In this document: positions 1 through 5,050 of the stretch, one piece after another
Layout of the letters: each line of letters starts with the position of its first letter
Numbering within the stretch: position 1 is the stretch's first letter
NCBI GenBank assembly: GCA_028820945.1
Contig: JAPPHW010000122.1
Coordinates: 1 to 5,050 of the forward strand
Origin: Defluviicoccus sp.
Lineage (GTDB): Bacteria; Pseudomonadota; Alphaproteobacteria; MPNO01
Reading direction: 5' to 3'
Length of the DNA: 5,050 bases
Translations under genes and position numbers: made by a program
The notes under the pieces: model-generated
Databases searched by the model: none
What the model saw: the letters and a program-made list of their open reading frames with translations, nothing else
What the model was told of the DNA's origin: nothing

Positions 1-373
1 CGGCCGCCTGGAAGATGCCGAAATTGATCGAGCCCATGTTGAGCGAGGCGACCTCGGGCTTGGCGACCAGCGCCGCCGCCATGCGCTCCTCCACCGTCAT
101 GCCGAGCCCGCCGCCGGTGGTGATGTTTATCACCGCGTCGGAGTTCTGCTTGATGCGGGGGAGGAACTCCATGAACACCGCGGGATCCGGCGTGGGCCTG
201 CCGTCGTTCGGGTCGCGGGCGTGCAGGTGCAGGATCGAGGCGCCGGCTTCCGCCGCGCCGATCGCCTGCTCCGCCACCTCGTCCGGGGTGAGCGGCAGGT
301 GATCCGACATCGAGGGGGTGTGGATCGCGCCGGTAACCGCGCAGGTGATGATGACCTTGTCGTCCTTCGCCAT
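1..373 (-). CDS. BKACE family 3-keto-5-aminohexanoate cleavage-like enzyme (DUF849), N-terminal part
   Basis: Members of this family condense a beta-keto acid with acetyl-CoA in the cytoplasm, giving a CoA thioester and acetoacetate; the founding member, Kce, acts in lysine fermentation. The visible 124 residues begin MAKDDKVIITCAVTGAIHTP, the typical first beta strand with its T-G-(A)-x-H loop. They continue with LHLHARDPNDGRPTPD, where His49 and His51 form the HxH metal pair. Next come INITTGGGLGMTVEER and the start of the ASLNMGSINFG strand, all family hallmarks in the expected order. The family is usually about 270-310 residues, so more than half, including the C-terminal metal-binding Glu, lies beyond the left edge. 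The start at 373 is 13 nt after the stop of the cyclase gene, with AGGAG 10 nt upstream, so the two genes are almost certainly cotranscribed. No stop or frameshift is visible in the part present. The family call is firm. The substrate cannot be told, because BKACEs act on many beta-keto acids and most specificity residues are missing. Confidence 0.93.
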   Translation of the reverse strand, partial: MAKDDKVIITCAVTGAIHTPSMSDHLPLTPDEVAEQAIGAAEAGASILHLHARDPNDGRPTPDPAVFMEFLPRIKQNSDAVINITTGGGLGMTVEERMAAALVAKPEVASLNMGSINFGIFQAA

Positions 374-383
374 GTCTCGCTCG

Positions 384-388
384 CTCCT
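384..388 (-). promoter_or_regulatory. Ribosome binding site of the BKACE gene, overlapping the upstream stop codon
   Basis: On the minus strand the sequence reads TAGGAG. The TAG (389-387) ends the cyclase gene, and AGGAG (388-384) lies 10 nt before the BKACE ATG. Sharing bases between the stop codon and the Shine-Dalgarno sequence suggests translational coupling of the two genes and supports the chosen BKACE start. Confidence 0.65.
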
Positions 389-1163
389 ATTCGTCGAAAA
401 TGGCGACCGCGCGGGTCCAGCCCGCCGATGCGCCCTTGATCTTGACCGGGAAGCAGGAAACGGTGAACCCGGTGGCCGGAAGCCGCTCCAGATTGCCCAG
501 CTTCTCGATCTGGCAGTAGCCGATCTCGCGCCCGGCCTTGTGCCCTTCCCAGACGATGCCCGGATCGCGGGTTTCCTCCCATCGCGCCTTGGTGTGCACG
601 AAGGGCGCGTCCCAGCTCCACCCGTCCGTGCCGCAGACGCGGACGCCGCGTTCGGTCAGATACATCGTCGCGTCGCGGCCCATGCCGCAGCCGCGCGAGA
701 CGTAGTCGTCCTCGCCGTAGCGGCTGCCGGCCGATGTGTTGACCAGCACGATGTCGAGCGCCTTGAGCTCGTGGCCGATGCGGTCGAGCTCGGCCTCGAT
801 GTCGTCCGGACTCGCCACATGGCCGTCGTCGAATTGGCGGAAGTCGAGCTTCACGCCCGGCTGGAAGCACCATTCGAGCGGCACCTCGTCGATCGCGATG
901 GCACGTTTCCCGCCGTCCATCGTCGAATGGTAGTGCCAGGGCGCGTCGACATGGGTGCCGTTATGGGTGGTGAGCCTGATCCGCTCTATCGCCCATCCCT
1001 CGCGGTCCGGCAGCTGGTCGGGCTCGAGGCCGGGAAAGAAGGCGCAGAGCTGTTCGGCGGTGTCCGCGTGGGTCTCGTATTCGATCTCGGGCTCGAAGCC
1101 GGGCGGGTCGGATCGGATGCCCGATTCGAGCGGAACCGAAATGTCTACGAAACGGCGCGCCAT
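387..1163 (-). CDS. Cyclase family protein (metal-dependent hydrolase of the kynurenine formamidase / isatin hydrolase superfamily)
   Basis: This is a predicted cytoplasmic metal-dependent hydrolase of 258 residues, within the usual range for Pfam Cyclase (PF04199). The signature metal-site motif HNGTHVDAPWHY is intact at residues 67-78 (His67, His71, Asp73, His77). The second conserved cluster is at His208 and Glu220, with the 12-residue spacing seen in KynB-type enzymes. ALDIVLVNTSAG (135-146) and VRVCGTDGWSWDAPF (174-188) are the family's central strands. Characterised members hydrolyse N-formylkynurenine, isatin and related ring amides or amides. The start is supported by GGGGAG 7 nt upstream of the ATG (1176-1171). 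The MARRFVDIS start matches the usual family opening, a short lead into an (I/V)DIS(x)P strand. It is the first gene of the minus-strand pair with the BKACE gene and is divergent from the RND exporter gene. I see no signal peptide or membrane segment. The family call is secure. The substrate is unknown; a ring-opening hydrolase acting before the BKACE is an inference from the neighbourhood. Confidence 0.93.
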   Translation of the reverse strand: MARRFVDISVPLESGIRSDPPGFEPEIEYETHADTAEQLCAFFPGLEPDQLPDREGWAIERIRLTTHNGTHVDAPWHYHSTMDGGKRAIAIDEVPLEWCFQPGVKLDFRQFDDGHVASPDDIEAELDRIGHELKALDIVLVNTSAGSRYGEDDYVSRGCGMGRDATMYLTERGVRVCGTDGWSWDAPFVHTKARWEETRDPGIVWEGHKAGREIGYCQIEKLGNLERLPATGFTVSCFPVKIKGASAGWTRAVAIFDE

Positions 1164-1211
1164 GGTTTCTCTCCCCGTGCGGTCCGGACGGCAAGAGACT
1201 AGGCCCTTCGC

Positions 1212-1241
1212 GCCGCCCGCGACAGTGCCGCGACGGGCGGC
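1212..1241. repeat. Inverted repeat in the divergent spacer, possible operator
   Basis: The arms GCCGCCCG (1212-1219) and CGGGCGGC (1234-1241) are perfect 8-bp inverted repeats separated by 14 nt. Their centres are 22 bp apart, about two helical turns, which suits a dimeric regulator. Against this, the arms are pure G+C in GC-rich DNA, where such matches arise by chance. No T-run follows, so a terminator is unlikely. Confidence 0.35.
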
Positions 1242-1309
1242 CCCCCGCCTCGCGAATCGTGTACTGCGCGATCGCGGGCGCGGCGTAAGATGCCGTTCGG
1301 ATTCCGCCC

Positions 1310-1314
1310 GGGAG
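1310..1314 (+). promoter_or_regulatory. Ribosome binding site selecting the GTG start of the RND exporter gene
   Basis: GGGAG ends 7 nt before the GTG at 1322, an ideal spacing. The first in-frame ATG (1334) would sit 19 nt away, which is too far. This decides the start in favour of GTG and adds four residues (with the GTG read as Met) ahead of the ATG-encoded Met. Confidence 0.65.
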
Positions 1315-1321
1315 CCAGCCC

Positions 1322-3676
1322 GTGATCCGGTCGATGCACCAGTTGGAGTCGCGCCTCGGCGGCTGGGTCGTCGATCTGCGGTGGCCGATCGTCGCCGTCA
1401 CCCTGGCGCTCGCCGGGATCGCCGCGAGCGGCACGGCGTTTCTCGATTTCTCGGCCGACTCCCGTCTCTACGCCTCCAGCGACAATCCGCAGCGCCGTGC
1501 AAGCGAGACGCTCGAGCACACGTACGGAAAGAGCCAAAACGTCTTCTTCGCCATCGTGCCGGAAGACCGCGACGCCACCTCCGCCCTCGCGCTTCAGGCT
1601 ATCGCCTGGCTCACCGAACGGTCGTGGACGGTTCCCTACGCGACCCGCGTGGACTCGCTCGCCAACTTCCAGCACGTCACGGCCGACGGGGACGACATCC
1701 TGGTCCGCGATCTGGTGGACGAGTCCGTCCTCGGCGATGCCGACGAACGGTCCCGGGTTCGCGCGATCGCCCTCGCCGAACCGCGTCTCGCCGGACGCCT
1801 CATCGCCCGCGACGGCGGGGTTGCGGGCATAAGCGTCACGGTACATCTGCCGGGCGAGGACGAGATGCTCGAAGGCGCCCGGGTCGCGGCGTTCGCGCGC
1901 GGGCTCGCGGACGAGGTTCGGGAGCGCTTTCCCGGCGTCGACGTTCGCGTGACCGGCCTGGTGATCTTCAACCAGACCTTCGTGGAAGTGTCGCTCAACG
2001 ACCTCAAGATACTGGTCCCGGCGACCTTCGCGGCGATGACGCTGATGCTGTTATTCCTGACGGGAGGGTTGAGCGGGACGTTCGCGATCATGCTCGTCGT
2101 CGCGCTGGCGGTCATGACGGCGGTGGGTCTCGGCGGCTGGGCCGGGCTCCCGATGACGCCGCCCGCCGCGATCGCGCCGGTCGTCGTGCTGACGGTCGCG
2201 ATCGCCAGCTGCGTGCACATCTTTTCGTCTCTGGTCCAGGCCATGCGGAGCGATGCTTCCGGCGCGGCCGGCGATCGCAAGCGGGACGCGATCGTCGAAT
2301 CGGTGCGGGTAAATCTCCAGCCGGTCTTCCTCGCCTGCGTGACCACCGCGCTCGGCTTCCTGAGCATGAACTTCTCCGAGGTCCCGCCGCTCCGTCATCT
2401 GGGCACGTTCGTCGCGTTCGGGGTCGGCGCGGCATTCGCGCTCTCGGTGACCTTTCTGCCGGCGCTGCTTTCGCTGCTGCCGATCCGGGTGCGCGCGGCC
2501 GGCGACCGCCGCGATGCCGCGATGGCCTCGCTCGGCGAGTTCGTCATCCGCCGGCGCCGGGTGCTGGGGTGGGGGGTCGGAGCGCTCGCCGTCGCGCTCG
2601 TGGTCTCGATACCGCGCAACGAGCTGAACGACGTCTTCCTCCACTATTTCGACGAGAGCATCGAGTTTCGCCGCGACGCGGATTTCACCGTCGAGAACCT
2701 CACCGGCATCTACATCATGGATTATTCGCTGGATTCCGGCGCGCCGGAGGGAATCGCCGCCCCCGCCTATCTGTCCGACGTCGCGGCGTTCGCCGAGTGG
2801 TACCGCCGGCAGCCCGAAACGATCCACGTCAACGTCATCACGGATACGTTCCGGCGGCTCAACATGAGCATGCACGGCGACGACCCCGCCGAATACCGGC
2901 TGCCGGCGAGCCAGGAGCTGGCCGCGCAGTATCTGCTCCTCTACGAAATATCGCTTCCCGCCGGCCTCGATCTCAACAACCAGATCGACGTCGACAAGAC
3001 GGCTACTCGGATGACGGTGGCGACGCGGACGCTGTCGTCGAACGAAGTGATCGCGCTCGATCGGCGCGCCTTGCGATGGCTGGCCGACCGCGCGCCGCAC
3101 ATCGTCCGCGCCGAGAGCGCCGGGGACACCCTGATGTTCGCCTATCTCGGCCGGCGCAATATCGTCGCGATGCTCATCGGGACCACCGTCGCGCTGGTCG
3201 GGATTTCCTTCATCCTGGTCATCGCGCTGCGATCCCTGCGGCTGGGGCTCGCGAGCCTCGTGCCGAACCTGGTTCCCGGCGCGCTGGGCTTCGGCATCTG
3301 GGGCCTGACGGTGGCGGAAGTGGGGGTTTCGCTCTCGATGGTGTCGGCCATGACGCTGGGCATCGTGGTCGACGACACGGTGCACTTCCTCAGCAAGTAC
3401 CGGCGAGCCCGGCACGAGCTCGGATGCGCGTCTCCGGACGCGGTGCGCATTGCCTTCCGTACGGTGGGCCGTGCCCTGCTGACGACCTCTCTCGTCCTCG
3501 TGGCGGGATTCGCGGTCGTCAGCCTCTCGAGCTTCGAACTCAACGCAGGGATGGGCAAGCTCACCGCGCTCGTGATCGTCCTGGCGCTCGCCGCCGATTT
3601 CTTCCTGCTGCCCCCGCTGCTCATGAAGGTCGACGCGGACGCGGGCGACAACGCGCCCGGCGCTGCCGGACCTTGA
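1322..3676 (+). CDS. RND superfamily / MMPL-type exporter, inner-membrane permease
   Basis: This is a predicted inner-membrane exporter of 784 residues with the duplicated 6+6 RND layout. TM1 is at about 21-41, followed by a periplasmic domain (about 42-225), TM2-TM6 (about 230-388), TM7 (about 414-430), a second periplasmic domain (about 431-612) and TM8-TM12 (about 614-769). The mid-membrane motif GIVVDDTVHFLSKY in TM10 carries Asp684, Asp685 and His688, the probable proton-relay acids of the family. The equivalent site in the first half reads AIASCVHIF (Ser296, Cys297, His299) and has no acid. The N-terminal stretch from FSADSRLY through PYATRVDSLANFQH is typical of the proteobacterial MMPL / COG1033 'predicted exporter' group, which often works without a classical membrane-fusion protein. 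No adaptor or outer-membrane channel gene lies beside it here. The GTG start is chosen from the GGGAG 7 nt upstream. The next gene begins 48 nt after the stop, with no evident terminator between them. Cargo is unknown; relatives move lipids, hydrophobic compounds or drugs. Confidence 0.9.
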   Translation: MIRSMHQLESRLGGWVVDLRWPIVAVTLALAGIAASGTAFLDFSADSRLYASSDNPQRRASETLEHTYGKSQNVFFAIVPEDRDATSALALQAIAWLTERSWTVPYATRVDSLANFQHVTADGDDILVRDLVDESVLGDADERSRVRAIALAEPRLAGRLIARDGGVAGISVTVHLPGEDEMLEGARVAAFARGLADEVRERFPGVDVRVTGLVIFNQTFVEVSLNDLKILVPATFAAMTLMLLFLTGGLSGTFAIMLVVALAVMTAVGLGGWAGLPMTPPAAIAPVVVLTVAIASCVHIFSSLVQAMRSDASGAAGDRKRDAIVESVRVNLQPVFLACVTTALGFLSMNFSEVPPLRHLGTFVAFGVGAAFALSVTFLPALLSLLPIRVRAAGDRRDAAMASLGEFVIRRRRVLGWGVGALAVALVVSIPRNELNDVFLHYFDESIEFRRDADFTVENLTGIYIMDYSLDSGAPEGIAAPAYLSDVAAFAEWYRRQPETIHVNVITDTFRRLNMSMHGDDPAEYRLPASQELAAQYLLLYEISLPAGLDLNNQIDVDKTATRMTVATRTLSSNEVIALDRRALRWLADRAPHIVRAESAGDTLMFAYLGRRNIVAMLIGTTVALVGISFILVIALRSLRLGLASLVPNLVPGALGFGIWGLTVAEVGVSLSMVSAMTLGIVVDDTVHFLSKYRRARHELGCASPDAVRIAFRTVGRALLTTSLVLVAGFAVVSLSSFELNAGMGKLTALVIVLALAADFFLLPPLLMKVDADAGDNAPGAAGP

Positions 3677-3724
3677 CCCACCCCGCCGCGATGGGGAAGT
3701 TGCGCCGCCGGTAGAGGGGCGGGA

Positions 3725-4603
3725 ATGAAAGCGGCGGAGTTCGACTATATCCGGGCGGACAGCGTGGCGGCGGTTTGCGAGGCGCTCGCGGCCGCGGGGC
3801 CCGGCGAGGAGCACAAGATCGTCGCCGGCGGGCAGACGCTGGTGCCGCTCATGGCGATGCGCCTCGCGCGGCCGACCCTGCTGGTCGACATCGACGGGAT
3901 CCCCGGGCTCGACGGCATCGATGCGGGCAACGGCGTCGTCGCCGTGGGCGCAATGACCCGCCAGCGCGCGGCCGAGCTCTCCCCGGCGATCCGTGAAGAT
4001 GTGCCCCTGCTCGCCAAGGCGCTCCGCTTCGTCGGCCATCTGCAGACCCGCAACCGGGGAACCGTCGGCGGCAGCCTGGTCCATGGCGACCCCGCCGCCG
4101 AAATCCCCCTGGCCGCCGTCGCGCTGGACGCCGAGCTCGAAGCCGAGGGCACCGGCGGACGGCGTGTATATCCGGCGAACGGCTTCTTCGAGGGGCCGAT
4201 GTTCACCGCGATCGCTGCGGACGAATGCCTCGTCGAGGCGCGCTTCCCGGTCTGGAACGGGGCGCGGGTCGGCACCGGGTTCCGGGAGGTCGCTTCGCGC
4301 CAGGGCGATTTCGCCATCGTCGCGGCGGCGGCGCAGGTGGCGCTCGACGGCGACGGGCGCTGCACCCGCGTCGCGGCGGCGCTCGGCGGGGTCGCGCCGA
4401 GACCGGTCAGGATCGCGGCGCTGGAAGACGCGCTCGCGGGGACCCGGATGGAAGACGACGGGATCGACGCGGCGCTCGGCGCTATCGACGGGGCGATCGA
4501 GCCCGACGACGATCTGCACGCGACCGCCGCCTATCGCGCGCGTGTGGCCAGGGTCCTGCTCGGCCGCGCGATCCGCGAAGCGCGGGACGAGGCGGCGCCA
4601 TGA
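3725..4603 (+). CDS. Molybdenum hydroxylase FAD-binding subunit (CoxM-like, xanthine dehydrogenase family)
   Basis: This is the medium subunit (292 residues, normal family length) of a three-part molybdenum hydroxylase, passing electrons from the [2Fe-2S] subunit through FAD to an acceptor. The two FAD pyrophosphate-binding motifs are present: AGGQTLVPLMAMR at residues 34-46 (CoxM-type AGGxSLxP) and TVGGSLVHGDPAAEIP starting at Thr113 (the T-(I/V)-G-G motif). Other hallmarks are HLQTRNRGTVGG just before the second motif, FREVASRQGDFAIVAAA in the middle, and a C-terminal CO_deh_flav_C-like domain from about residue 185, with ALGGVAPRPVRI as its conserved strand. The start has AGGGG 5 nt upstream (3715-3719). 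The gene overlaps the next by 4 nt (ATGA), so the pair is translationally coupled. The name is by family only: most CoxM-like proteins belong to enzymes for aromatic, N-heterocyclic or aldehyde substrates rather than carbon monoxide. Confidence 0.94.
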   Translation: MKAAEFDYIRADSVAAVCEALAAAGPGEEHKIVAGGQTLVPLMAMRLARPTLLVDIDGIPGLDGIDAGNGVVAVGAMTRQRAAELSPAIREDVPLLAKALRFVGHLQTRNRGTVGGSLVHGDPAAEIPLAAVALDAELEAEGTGGRRVYPANGFFEGPMFTAIAADECLVEARFPVWNGARVGTGFREVASRQGDFAIVAAAAQVALDGDGRCTRVAAALGGVAPRPVRIAALEDALAGTRMEDDGIDAALGAIDGAIEPDDDLHATAAYRARVARVLLGRAIREARDEAAP

Positions 4604-5050
4604 CCGCGAAAGACATCGCGGTCACGGTGAACGGCACGACCCGCCGCGCCACCGTGATGCCGCGCATGACGCTGGTCGATCTGGTGCGCGACGTGCTGGG
4701 GTTGACGGGCACCCATATCGGCTGCGAGCACGGGGTCTGCGGCGCGTGTTCGATCCTGCTCGACGGTGTGCCGGTGCGCTCCTGCCTGATGTTCGCGGTC
4801 CAGGCGGACGGGCATTCGGTGACCACGGTCGAGGGGCTCGCCGGCGGGGACGGCGAAATCGGCGATCTCCAGGACGCGTTTTGGGAGTGCCACGCCATGC
4901 AGTGCGGCTATTGCACGCCCGGCATGCTGATCGCGGGACACGCGCTGCTGGCGGACAACCCGGCGCCGGATACCGAGGAGATCCGCGAGGCGATCTCGGG
5001 CAATCTCTGCCGCTGCACCGGCTACACCCAGATCGTCGAGGCGATCGCGC
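4600..5050 (+). CDS. Molybdenum hydroxylase [2Fe-2S] subunit (CoxS-like), 3' end cut by the window
   Basis: This is the small iron-sulfur subunit that carries electrons from the molybdenum site to FAD. The 150 residues present are nearly complete; the family is usually about 155-165. The N-terminal plant-ferredoxin-type cluster ligands are Cys42, Cys47 and Cys50 in GCEHGVCGACSILLDG, plus Cys62. The C-terminal four-helix cluster ligands are Cys102 and Cys105 in MQCGYCTPGM, plus Cys137 and Cys139 in NLCRCTGY. All eight are intact. The final IVEAIA stretch is the usual end of the domain, so about 5-15 residues are missing. The start overlaps the stop of the FAD subunit gene (ATGA, 4600-4603), and GAGG lies 7 nt upstream inside that gene. 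The M-then-S order is that of cox-type operons, so a large molybdopterin subunit gene is expected next. The substrate of the complex is set by that missing subunit. Confidence 0.95.
   Translation, partial: MTAKDIAVTVNGTTRRATVMPRMTLVDLVRDVLGLTGTHIGCEHGVCGACSILLDGVPVRSCLMFAVQADGHSVTTVEGLAGGDGEIGDLQDAFWECHAMQCGYCTPGMLIAGHALLADNPAPDTEEIREAISGNLCRCTGYTQIVEAIA

Larger units (their letters stand above)
1164..1321. promoter_or_regulatory. Divergent promoter region between the cyclase operon and the RND exporter gene
   Basis: This 158-bp spacer lies between two outward-facing starts, so it must hold the promoters of at least the minus-strand operon and probably of the plus-strand genes. It contains the minus-strand Shine-Dalgarno GGGGAG (1176-1171) and the plus-strand GGGAG (1310-1314). 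TAAGAT at 1286-1291 is a weak -10-like hexamer about 30 nt before the GTG start, but I see no convincing -35 at the right spacing. A perfect 10-bp palindrome, CGCGATCGCG, lies at 1267-1276 just upstream of it, and a longer inverted repeat lies at 1212-1241. No open reading frame here looks like a gene. The location is certain; the individual promoter elements are tentative. Confidence 0.55.

Noticed and set aside
387..1163. Naming the cyclase-family gene kynB (kynurenine formamidase)
   Set aside because: The metal motif is shared across the whole superfamily, and there are no kynureninase or tryptophan dioxygenase genes nearby. Only the family can be supported.
318..1202. A 294-codon plus-strand frame opposite the cyclase gene
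   Set aside because: The minus-strand frame carries the intact HNGTHVDAPWH metal motif and a good ribosome binding site. The plus-strand frame has no family features and is a shadow.
955..3714. A 919-codon open frame on the plus strand, out of frame with the RND exporter
   Set aside because: The translation is dominated by Arg, Ala, Gly and Pro with no recognisable domain or membrane segment. It is the shadow frame of a GC-rich gene, and it overlaps the cyclase start and the whole exporter, both of which have clear family motifs.
3691..3714. A seven-codon open frame (MGKLRRR) between the exporter and FAD-subunit genes, as a possible leader peptide
   Set aside because: It has no Shine-Dalgarno sequence upstream, no run of a regulatory amino acid, and is short enough to be chance.
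3677..3724. Possible hairpin (CCCGCC at 3682-3687 with GGCGGG at 3718-3723) as a terminator or a switch masking the ribosome binding site
   Set aside because: The stem is only 6 bp with a 30-nt loop, there is no T-run after it, and competing pairings in this GC-rich gap are equally good. No support for a terminator or riboswitch.
2051..4519. An 822-codon open frame on the minus strand, antisense to the exporter and the FAD-subunit gene
   Set aside because: It is rich in Arg, Asp, Glu and Gly with no domain. It mirrors the codon bias of the two real genes opposite and has no independent support as a gene.
3725..5050. Naming the two subunits as carbon monoxide dehydrogenase coxM and coxS
   Set aside because: Both subunits are shared by many molybdenum hydroxylases. 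Without the large subunit's active-site loop the CO assignment cannot be made, so no gene symbols were given.

Overview
The window is GC-rich (roughly two thirds G+C by eye) and densely coded, with Shine-Dalgarno-led genes and one 4-nt ATGA gene overlap. Gene content and base use suggest a proteobacterium, perhaps alphaproteobacterial. That placement is inference: no rRNA or other marker gene is present. I see no mobile elements, CRISPR arrays, tRNAs or rRNAs, and no gene-free stretch longer than about 160 bases.

The left arm (1-1163) is a two-gene operon on the minus strand. It runs from a cyclase-family metal-dependent hydrolase (387-1163; kynurenine formamidase / isatin hydrolase fold family) to the N-terminal part of a BKACE (beta-keto acid cleavage enzyme, DUF849) at 1-373. 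The BKACE gene runs off the left edge. A 158-bp divergent spacer (1164-1321) separates this operon from the right arm. It holds the start signals of both arms, an 8-bp inverted repeat that could be an operator, and a weak -10-like hexamer.

The right arm (1322-5050) is on the plus strand. It begins with a complete 784-residue, 12-TM RND/MMPL-type inner-membrane exporter with a GTG start. After 48 bp come the FAD subunit (CoxM-like) and the [2Fe-2S] subunit (CoxS-like, cut by the right edge) of a xanthine dehydrogenase/CO dehydrogenase-family molybdenum hydroxylase. The large molybdopterin subunit would be expected just past the right edge.

Taken together, the window looks like part of a catabolic locus. 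A Mo-hydroxylase would oxidise an aromatic, heterocyclic or carbonyl substrate, a cyclase-family hydrolase would open a ring amide, lactone or similar bond, and a BKACE would cleave a beta-keto acid with acetyl-CoA. The exporter may move a lipophilic substrate or intermediate, or may be unrelated. The individual families are clear from sequence. The pathway and substrate are not, and nothing here proves that the two arms act together.
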